Assembly (NCBI GenBank): GCA_027922465.2
Contig: BQMF02000180.1
Coordinates: 560,501 to 624,500, forward strand
Length of the DNA stretch: 64,000 nucleotides
Direction of reading: 5' to 3'
Source: Turritopsis dohrnii
Taxonomy: Eukaryota; Cnidaria; Hydrozoa; Anthoathecata; Oceaniidae
In this document: one piece after another, positions 51,786 to 63,271 of the stretch
Numbering within the stretch: the first letter of the stretch is position 1
How the letters are laid out: every line of letters begins with the position of its first letter
Made by a program: the position numbers and the translations under genes
The notes under the pieces: model-generated
Seen by the model: only the letters and a program-made list of their open reading frames with translations
Database searches by the model: none
Told to the model about the DNA's origin: nothing

Positions 51786-54700
51786 TTATATATTCACTTC
51801 AGACGTGCCACCAAGTTGGCCTTTATACGGTTCTAATGCTATTCGAACGTCGCTCTCCAAAAACCGCACCACCTAAAATTAGATGTGGCGTGAATGTGGA
51901 CAAAACAAACAAACACAGTTTCCTTCTTCAGAAATCCTCATTCAAAAACTCCTTCAGAGATGTTATATAAAAAAAATGATCATAATGATCCAAAAGACGC
52001 ATTTCTGTTCTTTCTACCGCAGAGTCAACCATGCTCGCTTACCTGTTCTCGCTTACCTGTTCTCGCTTACCTGTTCTGGCGCTCTTCCTATGAATGTTTT
52101 AGCATCGAGCAATTTCTCCAACTCATCATGAATAGGTTTGAAATATTCACACGTTCGAATGAGTTCTACTAAGTTATTATCACGTCCGTGTTCTTTCACT
52201 TGTCGAGAGGCAAGCTGTGATAATTTCCGAATTTCTTCATGACACTCCTAAAGAAAACCGACCAATCAAACCCAGAGAATTGTATAGAAAACCATGGCAA
52301 CAATTCCTCTTATACTACCTGACGATTTCCACCGGCTTTTACTACCGCCATGATGATGTTTTCCGTCGCCATGAACGGCAGCTCTTGTTCGACATGTCGG
52401 CCGATGACGTGTGGATAAACTACCAACCCTTCTGTTATATTCTGCAGAGTATTCAGTATGACGTCAGCCGTTAGGAAGGATTCCGGCAAGCACAGTCGGC
52501 TACGTAAACAAAAGAAAACGAAATTCAGTCATGATAATGAAGAGATTGCACCCGAACTCATATGTATATACATATTGAAATGTTTTGAAAATGGGCAAAA
52601 GCTAACAAGACGCCAGCATGAAAGTTCAAAGGTCAAAACTTTGTTACTTCTGTCTGGCTTAAACGAGCAAACTATTACGTAATGTCTTGTTTTTTTCAAA
52701 CAAAAATAAGAGAGTGCAATAGAGATCGTTTGATGACATTATAAGAGAGTGTAATAGAGATCGTTTGATGACATTATAAGAGAGTGTAATAGAGATCGTT
52801 TGATGACATTATAAGAGAGTGTAATAGAGATCGTTTGATGACATTATAAGAGAGTGCAATAGAGATCGTTTGATGACATTATAAGAGAGTGTAATAGAGA
52901 TCGTTTGATGACATTATAAGAGAGTGTAATAGAGATCGTTTGATGACATTATAAGAGAGTGTAATAGAGATCGTTTGATGACATTATAAGAGAGTGCAAT
53001 AGAGATCGTTTGATGACATTATAAGAGAGTGTAATAGAGATCGTTTGATGACATTATAAGAGAGTGTAATAGAGATCGTTTGATGACATTTTGTTACATT
53101 TGTCAGATGAACACCATCTGAGACTAGTACATAAGGGTTTTAGTACCTAAAATATTATTTCCCGAATTTCAATCATGCATGCTACTTACGTGTCAATTAC
53201 TTAACACTTATGTTACACAAATGTTGGTACCATAACTAGACAGGATGAGACAGTTTTGACCAAATATCAACGTTTGAAATGAATTCGCGAAAGGTCTATT
53301 ACTTTGCTTAAAGCCATTCGAGAAAGAGAGAAGTGCCTCGCTATAAAGGTGGCCTTTAACACAGGTTTAACTGTACTGAAATTTAAAACACTATAAGCAA
53401 ACAGAGTCTATGTTCACACACCGATTCGAGCTGTCATCTAGTGTGCGTTCCAGCCACTGCACAGCTGCAGTATTCTGTGCATCTGAGACTAAAGACATGA
53501 GATGTCGAGACAGACCACAACATCTTTCACTTCTCATAGGATTTCGCTTGTACGCCATGGCACTGGATCCAATCTGTGTTGACTCGAACGGCTCTTCAAT
53601 CTCTTTCATGCTTGCTAACAGTCGTATGTCTGTACAGATCTGAAAAAGTTTATTTTATACTAAAGATTAATCTTGAAACATATCAAAATAAACGCCCTAC
53701 GAAACGCAATTATTTTGGAACAAACGCCTTCATCCATTCAAATCTTACGCCCCTTTTAAATGTTCATGCTTAATATGTTTTAAAAGTTTTCCAAACCTGC
53801 TTAAAAAACCTTTCAAATTATTTCCTCTACTATTTAACATCAGCTTTTAAATGCTCAATATTAACTGAATCAAATTCGTTTAAAAAATCTGTTGTGTATA
53901 TGAATACACAACATATTTTTTAAATCAATTTTTGTCAAATATTTTGCAATACCTTATGGATACTAGCACCAAGACCACCTAAAGATGCCAAAATATTATA
54001 ATCGACTTTTCTTGGGTAAGTTTGACCAGTGACACTGTATGTACTTTCAAATCCAGCAAGTTTGGTGACAAGAGAATCCAGCTCTTCCACCTAAGTAGAA
54101 ACATAAACAATATGATTTCCTAGTGATGACGTCATCCTCTCTTCGCTCGAGTACAAACTTTCATTTCCAACCTTTTTGTGATCTCCATCAAACAAGGTCA
54201 AAAAGCTAGCCTGTGTACCAGTAGTCCCTTTCGCCCCACGGAATTTCAGTTCGTTTCGTAAACGTGTCAGATTCTCCATGTCCATCAGCAGATCATACAA
54301 CCATAAGCTTGCACGTTTTCCGACTGTGGTTAGTTGGGCAGGCCTGAAAGTAAAGACATCTTAAATTTACCACCAAACTGTTTTTGATGACATGAACTTT
54401 AGACCAAACACGTTAACTTCAACTATATCAGAGTATACTTGTTGGCACTCTTATCAATACATTGCATTCAAGACATTGGCTGGATTAGGAAACATATTTA
54501 TTTACAGTCATCTAGGACATGTAACAATTTGCACATACTGTAGATGAGTAAAACCAAGACAGGGAAGATCTTTGTACTCTTGAGCAAATTTTGATAGTCG
54601 GTGGATACACCGGGCAATCTAAATGGAAAGTGAACATTTAAGACAAAAGGATTACAACACTGGGCAAGAAATAATCATGTCTTTATTATTATTCTCTGTT

Positions 54701-56210
54701 TTCACAAAACATTTTGCTGGTTTATTTGCTTATTCAAGTCTTGTAAAAAATTGTGGGAAATAATCCATAGTGTCGATATTTAGGGTCATTTGACTTCTCA
54801 CTGTCCAATAAAAAAATCCCAAATTCAATTGTACGATCACTATGTGTGTTTCCAATAGAGCAGAAATGATATGAACAAACATGTAATTATATAAAACTTT
54901 AAAAACAAACTTTTTTTATGTCAACAACTGATTAATTTCAAACAGATGGTGAAGAACATGTCTACACTTGAAAGCTTAATGTTGCATCCATGAAAGTTAT
55001 GATAAGGTTTAAGGTGACTTGATATTTTCTTTCTTATTCCCATCTACATACCAATTGTTTTGTAGCAACTTCAAGCATATAACATTTGAATTTCACTAGG
55101 CGGATTAAGAAACTAACCTTTATCAGAGGGATAATCAATCTAATTTGATAAACAAATAGAAACGCAAATAAACGAAACTAACCTTTGGTATAATGATATC
55201 AAGTGCATCACGTAAAATGATCAAATCCTTTAAAGAAAAACATTTTGTTGTAGATAAAACTGAGATATAGTTGAAATCAAACACCACCAAATTCTCCAGT
55301 ACAGCTTTCAAGTAAATATCTTTTATAATCACAAAACCTCCCGAAGTAATCATGGGTTACAATTTCGATGTAACTGATGTAACAACAGATGACACTAATT
55401 ATTATTGGCCACTGATCATGGTCATCAACAACCCAAAAAGACCCTTTACCGCATTATCACCAACAAAACATGATGTACATCCTAAATGTATGATTGCAGC
55501 CGCTTTGGGTGCAGCAACACCAAAGGTGTACACGTGCGCCATCACATCATGTCTTCGTATTTTTTCCTCTCTGGCAGCAAGTTCATAATCAATGTTTTCA
55601 AGGTTGTCTTCCATTTCCTTCAACTGTTCATCTGTAATACGAATCCCAAGTTCCTGATGATAACAAACAAAGACAAATGAAAGCATAATTTCAACACAAA
55701 AAAGATTGTTTCGACTGTGGCTTTCCTGCAGCATAATTGAATGGAATAGAAATCTTCAGAAACTCTGCAACTGTGTTGGAATTATCAATATGCTTTGCTT
55801 TGCTTACAACAACTTATAAGTTTATGATTAGATAAGATAATATAATAAAACAACAGTGGGTTGAAGTGCTGATGTCAGCAGGGATTCCCATCCCTCATAA
55901 GAAATCTCCCAATAAGACGTATATAGGTTTGGGATGTGCATCTGATTAATATCAAAACAAGGTAAACAAATGATTGGCTCTTGGAGATTCCCTTGTAGAA
56001 TATTGCTGACTCAGTTATTATGAAACCTTTACAACAAATCATTATCTAAGTTTCAAACCATAAACATAAACTCACTTTTTCTGCTTTGGCTAAAATCAGC
56101 CACAACTTGCGCCATGTGGTAAACTTCTTATGATTGGAGAAATTGAAAGCCATTTCTTTACTTGCGTAACGTGAAGTTAGTTGACTCTGATATTGCATAT
56201 TTACCTCCAT
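51786..56210 (-). CDS. ADSL: Adenylosuccinate lyase (ADSL)
   Basis: Ten minus-strand exons: 56076-56210, 55450-55653, 55183-55227, 54539-54618, 54172-54343, 53953-54090, 53422-53639, 52319-52499, 52071-52247 and 51786-51872. All phases match, giving 478 residues (human 484). The enzyme cleaves SAICAR to AICAR and adenylosuccinate to AMP in cytosolic purine synthesis. Conserved blocks are [22 protein letters not shown] (catalytic His), [25 protein letters not shown] (second His), [10 protein letters not shown], the fumarate-lyase loop [20 protein letters not shown] (residues 280-299), [13 protein letters not shown] and ATENIIM. One difference is notable: the loop has Ala where the family normally has Pro (GSSAMP). 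Three donors stand in tandem at the end of exon 9, and intron 7 holds a minisatellite. The C-terminus ([15 protein letters not shown]) diverges from the human tail. Confidence 0.97.
52043..52084 (-). repeat. 14-bp tandem repeat carrying three 5' splice donors of ADSL exon 9
   Basis: On the minus strand gaacaggtaagcga occurs three times in a row. Possible exon ends are 52071, 52057 and 52043. Only 52071 keeps the ADSL frame with exon 10. Confidence 0.9.
52706..53090 (+). repeat. 35-bp minisatellite, 11 copies, in ADSL intron 7
   Basis: Units of ataagagagtgtaatagaga followed by tcgtttgatgacatt run from 52706 to 53090 in exact 35-bp steps. Only gtg/gca variants are seen. Its sequence is unrelated to the 35-bp array at 6.6-7.1 kb. 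Confidence 0.97.
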
Positions 56211-56719
56211 TCTAATTATGCTGAAAAAGTATCACCCTGTTTTTCAATCTGACAAAGTGAGGTCTACATAATAATACACAAACAATTTTTAACTTTCAAC
56301 ATTTCAAAATTATAAGCAGCTGTTCCTGATAAGCTGTTCCAATAAGCAAAGAAAAAGGGAACTTGAATTTGTTATGTGAACTACAAAGAACTAACCCAAC
56401 AAAATCAAAACTTTAATCAAGAATACTCCAAACCTCTTTTTTCGGGATAACCCTGGTAAAATTTTTGGTCGAAAAAATCTATCAAAAGATCAACTTTCAA
56501 GCTTTAATTAAATTATTACAACAAATTAGAAACAGAATTTTGCTTATGTTTGTTAATGCAGGTATTTATCAGAAAATTTTTAAAATAAACGGAGCAGAGA
56601 ATCATACATGGATTATATATAAACAAGAAAAGTAAACCAGATAACTAATGAGGTGGTGATCGAGAGATCTTCTCAAGCAAAAACAACAATACATTAAAAT
56701 CACTAATGTTTATATATGA

Positions 56720-57085
56720 CTATCGTCTTGTAGACAACATCTCACGAATGCTATTTTCCTGATCTTTCACACTTTTCTGTAAATATTCCTTATTTTGTTC
56801 GATTGTTTTGATCTTAGATTCTCCATCAGCGATCTTTTTTTTCAGGTCTACTTGGATTTTCTCAATAGGTTCTAACAAAAACATTCTGCCAACAGCTTGA
56901 TAGGTTCTTGTATGACTTGGTAGAGACGATAACTCCTGCTCTGTTAATTTGGCATGGGTTATATTACGACTTAGTTGAGCAATTTGTGCTTCAGCAAGTT
57001 TTACTTGCTGTGTGGTGGTAATCATTTTTGCTTGAAGCTCTTGAAAAGCTTTTTTCAGATCAGCATCAAAATTATTGGTTGCCAT
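56720..57085 (-). CDS. PFDN1: Prefoldin subunit 1
   Basis: A single uninterrupted frame encodes 121 residues from MATNNFDADLKKAF to LSTRR, close to the human length of 122. Prefoldin is a cytosolic hexamer that passes unfolded actin and tubulin to the CCT chaperonin; subunit 1 is a beta-type subunit. The two long charged helices (AFQELQAKMITTTQQ, and IADGESKIKTIEQNKEYLQK) flank the short hairpin YQAVGRMFLLEP, the family's central motif. The frame is open 16 codons further upstream, but the ATG at 57085 fits the family N-terminus. It lies about 510 bp upstream of ADSL on the same strand. The lack of introns is unusual among its neighbours and could mean intron loss or an intact retrocopy. No poly-A tract at the end argues for a retrocopy. 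Confidence 0.95.
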   Translation of the reverse strand: MATNNFDADLKKAFQELQAKMITTTQQVKLAEAQIAQLSRNITHAKLTEQELSSLPSHTRTYQAVGRMFLLEPIEKIQVDLKKKIADGESKIKTIEQNKEYLQKSVKDQENSIREMLSTRR

Positions 57086-57214
57086 GTTTCTACTAGTTAT
57101 AATTATGAACCTATAAAGAAAAATCAATCTCAAATTAGTAAGTAACTCTACTTTTATAGGAGACTTTGTTCATACTGCAACAGTATGAAATGATAAATGT
57201 TATCATTTCACAAC

Positions 57215-57270
57215 ACACAAGGAAACTACACATTGTACCAAAGTTGCTACAATCTATAGTTTCCTTGTGT
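57215..57270. repeat. Stem-loop with 14-bp perfect arms upstream of PFDN1
   Basis: acacaaggaaacta (57215-57228) is the exact reverse complement of tagtttccttgtgt (57257-57270), with a 28-nt loop. It sits 130 bp upstream of the PFDN1 start. Confidence 0.85.
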
Positions 57271-57274
57271 TTTG

Positions 57275-59690
57275 TTCTTGCTGTCAACGTACTACTATGA
57301 AAGTGTTGTAGATGACCAACAGGAGAGTCTCATCAATGTCATTGTTACCAAACATCGAAAAATGTATACTACAATTTATATATAAAACATTTCAAAATGT
57401 CATTAAAATAGAAATAGATATAACAAAACCAGGAGAGAAAAGAAGAAAAAGCACTAAAGAATGATAGAAGAAACCATTGGACAATAATCCATTAAATTCT
57501 TGTATCATTCTTATTTTTCTTCCTTTTTTCGGTCTTTGCATAACATCAAGAAAAGGTAACCAGCTTGGAAGAATCTCTATAAAGCAACAAATGTCAATAG
57601 ATGACAGGCAAATTTTTATTTGACATGATAAGGCAAACCTTCAACAATGAGTAAGAATATATACCCTTAAAAATATAATGTTGGTTAATGTGAACTAGCT
57701 CATTTTAAAATAGAAAAGAAAGGCATAATCCCCCGATCAGGAACAACTTCTAATATTAATCTACAAAGCCTAAGTTAGAAGAATGACGCCTAAATAAAAG
57801 ATGAAAAATGCACAGAAATATCCCAGGTTATATACATGATCTTTTTGTTCTGCAAAACTTTCAACTTTTCCGTCATCCGCAAACTTTTTTGAGGCTCAAA
57901 CAGTAAAAAAGCAATGAAACACTAAAATATTTATCGACAGATAAATAAACAAAGTTTATATGTACTCTCTGACATCATTTGACCTAGCCAAATATTTTCT
58001 TGTTTTCATACATAGGATCTTTCTGACCAGACAGCTGTGGTAGTAGGGAAATGTCTCATCGAAAGAAAGTATATATAGTGTAACAGCCCGGTTTGCTTAT
58101 CAATAGCTTAAAGAAAATGAAAAATCATGATATGTGCGGCTCCAAAAATTAAGAATTTATTGTAGCCATCCGCAAAATTAAATTCTCACGAAACTCTTTA
58201 TGATAAGCCAAACACGAAATTTAATTCTCGTGAAACACAAAAAAATTGCCTTCTTTTCCGCAAAATTAAATTCCTGCGAAATTTAGTTCCTTTAAAGTAA
58301 TGTATCATAAACTCTTTTTGTTGCAATGATGTTTTCTCTCAATGGAATAAACTGGTGAAAAGCTCTTGTTCCAAGAACAGTTTTTGCACAATTGAACCAG
58401 CTAGGAAGCAACTTTCTTGTATCAACCATATCATCAGACGATACAAATTTAATTTCACTGATTGAATCTTCACAAAAACGAAACATTAGAACAAATAAAT
58501 TCGATCATCACCAGGTCACTGCAAGTTAGTTCTTCCAATATATATATACCATCACAAGGAGATTTTCCATGACTTGTTGCAAAATAATTCCAAGTGTGGT
58601 TGATTGACATGTCAATTTGATGGTTTCATCCTTGGAATAAACCACTATTGAATGGGAGTATTATATACATTGTTGCATATTCCAATGTGCAGCTGGGGTT
58701 TCATCATACTGATCACTGATCAAGTTGCTGTGGTCAGCAGTTGCCCCTGCTTGAATTTAATTTTGTACGCATTAATGAATACCACATTAACTCTCCAAAA
58801 AATATTTCTTGAGAAAATCTAACACTAGTCTGACGTATCGTACATACACAAACGGAGTGAGTCCTCTAAGATCTAACTGGAATGCACAATCTCAGTCGTA
58901 ATTCAGCATATTTAGAAGATCCAATGATGTGGTTCGGATGTTGTTCTATTGTAACAGTGTTCCTTAATATTACATACAGCAGTAGGTTTTTTTGCATGAT
59001 GTGTGCTCCCCTGTCATGTCAACACTCACATCTTTTCTTTCATGGAACCAATCTGGGGGTTTCATTACTGCAATAAATACAATATATAACAGATATATAA
59101 GGTAAAGAGGTCAAAAAAGGATGTTTACTTCAGGAGCTATCACTTGTGTTGAAATTTGATGGCGGACAAATTCACAAAAACTGAACTGTTTATTTTTGTC
59201 ATAGAAATCAGCTTATTTCTCAGCATTGTCATTGAAGTAATTTTAACTGTTCCAGCAAATTTATTTTGTTTTACAGGATATCTATGGGGCCTTTTTTTCT
59301 AGGTTTTAATTTGTCCCCCCAAAATGACATTTTTGATTTTTCAGATGGCTCTCAGCTTCCTGACTAATATATATAGGTATACATACTACACATCTATCAA
59401 TCCAATCATGTAAAATGATCATCTGGAACAAGTGGATGAATTTTGGGGGAAATTTGTACCTAACCATTTTGGGTGAAGAACTTCAAAAAGGAACTCAAAT
59501 ATGCCCTATTTCCTATCCATGACAGTTAGTTGATTGCGCAAGAGAGATTGCATCTATTTTTGGAAGTAAAATTCTCCTAATCAGGCCACAGTCATCATAT
59601 TTTCATGAAATGCTTTGCGCTTTATTTTTTCTTACCCCATATTTTTTCTTTAAAAGATAAAACTGTTTGTAACTGAAAAATCATTAAAAG
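57275..59690. other. Intergenic AT-rich stretch
   Basis: No gene recognised. It contains a repeat near 58150-58295 whose composition resembles the MITE at 27.1 kb (cgcaaaattaaattc and cgtgaaac motifs). Confidence 0.4.
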
Positions 59691-59809
59691 CTTTTTTGCA
59701 GAGAGAAATTTACCTCTCCTCCCAGGATCATCCCACTATGTACAGTGATCATCAAAACCGTCTTATTGGTGAAAATTCTTATAAAGCGTTTGAAAAACTG
59801 AGGCATAGC

Positions 59810-59870
59810 CTGACCCTAACCTCACTGACCCAAACAAATTTAACAAGGTTTACTCTGTCAAGTTTTGATG
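59810..59870 (+). repeat. Copy of a short dispersed repeat (CCCAAACAAG-GTTTACACC type)
   Basis: The stretch ctgacccaaacaaatttaac followed by aaggtttactctgtcaagtt has relatives elsewhere in the window: about 44750-44775, 45700-45745 (acccaaacaaggtttacacc), 9905-9960 and 35140-35155. It is probably a fragment of a dispersed mobile element. Confidence 0.6.
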
Positions 59871-60539
59871 GCCTCAAATTGGCAGTTAAGCTGTATGGAA
59901 ACGGCCAAATTGTAATCAACAAACATGGCGGAGTTATAAAACTGTTTGTCGTTGTATAGTAAGTAATAGTAAGAGAGGGGGTACCAGAAGGCAAGACACG
60001 TGTATTCACTAAGTTAAAAGATCGATAATATTATTAGAACGTAAACACAAGAGTATATGAACGTAATCACATATCTATAAGTCATAGTTTGGGACATACA
60101 TACACGCCCTTTTCCCAAATCATCCGTTTTCCTGTAAGACATTTCGAAGTCTTTGAAACGAGTCGGTACATGCCTTATCCGGGTTCATCTACGCAGTGTC
60201 GGCTCCGTGTCGGTGTCTATTGTTGTATTGGGTGGTCCAGAGGTATCGCTTTTCCATTTCCCGCATTCGTGGTGGGCGAAGGAATGTAATTATTTGGAGT
60301 GGATGGAGTTGTTATGGAGTTCTTGGCCCATCTCAACTGGGCATGTGAGATGGGCCAATTGACTCGAGTTAGGGCGAAGAATGATTCCCAATGGATGGGC
60401 TCGGAGCCGGTGTGGATGGTTCATCATCTATCAGTTGACGAGCAGTGTTTGGGATCTTGCGGAGGAAGCGTCTATTTCGTAACGTTGTCCTCCTGCTTCC
60501 ATCAATCGTCACCCGACATTGGTGGTGTGACAAGCTATC

Positions 60540-62113
60540 GACAATAGTGCCCGTTTTCTCCCATCGGGGAGCGGGTGGTTACCATGCTAGTTTTGAATTG
60601 TGACGGCGTCTCCCGGCATTAAAGTCAGTAGGGGATGCGCCTGATTGCTTCGCGTGATGACTTGGTCGCGACGTTTGTTGATCGCTTTCTCGCGTATGTC
60701 GGCTACTTCCACCCATCCCCTTCGGAATCTGATGGGGCTAGGTAGGTGATCATTCAAAATGACGACCAAATAAGAGTTCTGATGGGGATGGCACCAATGT
60801 CTGGTGCCGGCGCATTCCGGTGCAGAAGCAGCAGCGTCCGGCCGACCGATTCGGTATCCAAAGAACGACTATGGTTAACGTTGGTTGTGAGCATCCGCTT
60901 CATGATGTGCTTCACTGCTGCCTCAGCGCGAACTTTGCTCTGGGGATAGTAGGCAGACGATAAGCGTATTGGTGGTCCAGTTTGGCTTCTTCTCTACTTT
61001 TGGGAAGTTTCGTATGCGTATTTGAGTGATCGTGTTGAATACGGATGGCAGCGAGGAGCACAGGTTTGATGGAAGTTTGCGGTTCATCGTTGCTAATATC
61101 GTTATGGAAAATCGGAACGCGTGATGCGGCGTCAGCTCCAAAATTCTTCTTACCGGGGATGGCAATGATCCGGAACCGATACATAACCGGTTTGTGGTCT
61201 ACAGCAATTAGTAGATTTGGGCATCCAAGAATGAACATCCTGCAATGTTCCAGAGCGAATAGGATGGCCAAAGCTTCCCCTTCTATCGGGGTGTAACGGC
61301 GTAACGGCTTTCAGCAAACACTATCTTCCAGTGACCTGTTCCACATAAGGTCGTCTGTGTAAGGGCAATCACACTGTTTCTGGGAAAGCGTAAATCCTAT
61401 CCCGTTTATAAACCAGTCGGTAGCTAAACATGTCGGACGATTGAGTTGGAATGTTTCAATTCCCTCCTTGATCTTCTTTAGGATTTCGATCTTTGATTGC
61501 TGGAATATATTTTCCAATGTATCGTCCTAGTAGAACTTGCCACTACGCGTCAGTAGATCCCGAAAAGGGGCCATAACTGGTGCTTGAGCAAAAGACAAAG
61601 ATACCTAGTAGACTAATCCAAACCAGGATCTCATACCAGTAACGTTACGTGGTGTGACGGGAAATATTGAATTGCACTCTGGAGTTTATGACTGGGGCCG
61701 TATCCTAATGGTGAAATGTCGAATCCAGCAAATTCGATGGTGTCATTTGCGAAATGGAATTTGTCTGAGTTAAACACAATGCCTTTGTCGGCACACAATT
61801 TAATGTAGTGAATTGTGTGCAAGAAGGATGAGGTGATATCATCGTCCCATAGGATAGAATCACCAACATTACGGGCTGCAAACGGAAATCCTGAAGTAAT
61901 GTCATCAAACCTCTTTGTGTACCCGTCGTTAGAGGCGTGAAAGCCTTGCGGGGCACGCAGGTATCTGTATCTACCCCATTCAGTTATAAATGTAGTAGCA
62001 TCGCGGGCGTCATTAGAAAGTGGAAAGCTGTGGTACCCGCTACACGCATCCAGAACTGTTTTCTTCTTGCCATTGGGGATGACACTGACAACTCTGCAAA
62101 AAGTCAGATCCAC
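60540..62113 (-). pseudogene. Ty3/gypsy-type polyprotein remnant: reverse transcriptase, RNase H, integrase C-terminus
   Basis: Read on the minus strand. 62113-61631 is reverse transcriptase with RYRYLRAPQGFHASNDGYTK and AGFDIS. The position of the catalytic Asp pair reads NVGDSILWDDD instead of the family's (Y/C)xDD, so it is dead. 61517-60912 is RNase H with TCLATDW, IEGEALAI and LLIAVDHKPV, but about 30 residues normally following HKP are deleted. 60900-60540 is the integrase C-terminus, with an LFG-like end and HPLLTLMPGDAVTIQN. The integrase catalytic core is missing between DAASR and the AKFALR segment. Stops and frame changes are frequent. GC content is visibly higher than in the surrounding DNA. 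Confidence 0.85.
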
Positions 62114-62686
62114 ACGTCACTGCGGCCTGCCTCTGAAGAATCTATTGAAAAACTTAAACAAAAAATAAAAATCGTTGATTATTTTCTGACGTCTTGATTG
62201 GATAAATGTCATTCAGTTTTTATAGTTTACATCGAATATGAACTAAAGATAACAAAAGACAATATAATAGTACAGCATGATAATATTACAAGGGGTGCAA
62301 AGAATGTCCAGTGGCTTAATAGTGCACTATCTTCCCTCCTCCAGTTTGACAAGCTGAAATTCAGTATCATGTTTCCGTTTCTGGTACGAATTTGCTCGTT
62401 GATCGTCACCACCTGCTGGACGAGGGGTCTGAAGCGGTGAAGCCAACGTCGGCGCGTTCAGCGTGGTTGAGCGGGTCCTGTAGAAAGGATGCTGGCCATT
62501 CACTGACATCCTTCACTGGGGTCGAATGCAATGAGCACTGATTCTGAACATTAGCATCAGTCACCATGGTGAAGCTTTGGCTTCGAACGATCGTTGTGCT
62601 CCTCAGCCTAAAAGTGTCGGGAGAGTGCTGCCTCCTTTTGTTGCCATGCATTGCGTCAGACAAAGTGAACATGCTTGTTCCCAAAT

Positions 62687-62941
62687 TTACCCAAACGATT
62701 GAGGAAGGCAAACGCATCCCAGACTTGACAGCAACTTTTGCATGGCAATTCTACCAGGGTTGATATGAAGAGTAAAGCCAGTGACGTCACATCTCATCAT
62801 CGCGATAAAAAGTCTTCGTGGCACTCGCGATGAACTCGGGCCTCTATCGCTAGAGAATTTTTCAGGCACGCCAAAGCGAGTGAAGTAGTCGCGAAGGCAG
62901 CTGATGAGGTCATTATATTCTGCTTGTGGTGATCTCTTCAA
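62687..62941 (-). pseudogene. Integrase core fragment of a Ty3/gypsy-like element
   Basis: An open frame includes LRDYFTRFGVPEKFSSDRGP, the region of the integrase catalytic core around its second Asp. On the minus strand it lies 5' of the reverse transcriptase fragment, the wrong order for Ty3/gypsy, so it comes from another copy or a rearrangement. Confidence 0.7.
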
Positions 62942-63271
62942 GGCTTAGAAAACGTTACACCAGCTGAGGACTCTTCACTAACAGCAACTAACACTATGGA
63001 CCAGGCTCACAATTCCTTCGCGGAGTCGCCTTGGTTTGTCGAATGGAAGGATGTCCAAGACGCATGGGGGCCGAAATGACGATACAACTATACGATCGTC
63101 GTAAACACCATCCCAGGGACCGCGGAGCAGGGTGACCTATAACCTATAGCCTATATGGTATGTAAACCAATTCACACAGACTAGCTGCCTCTGATTTGAT
63201 CTGACAGTTTTTTGACAAGAATCACAAGTTACTGGACCTGGATTGGTTTCGAAAAACGTTTACATACCTAA

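Noticed and set aside
53410..53643. Plus-strand ORF of 77 codons
   Set aside because: It is antisense to ADSL exon 7, which is unambiguous on the minus strand.
62198..62763. Plus-strand ORFs with a hydrophobic start near 62566
   Set aside because: They lie opposite degenerate gypsy sequence and show no independent coding evidence.
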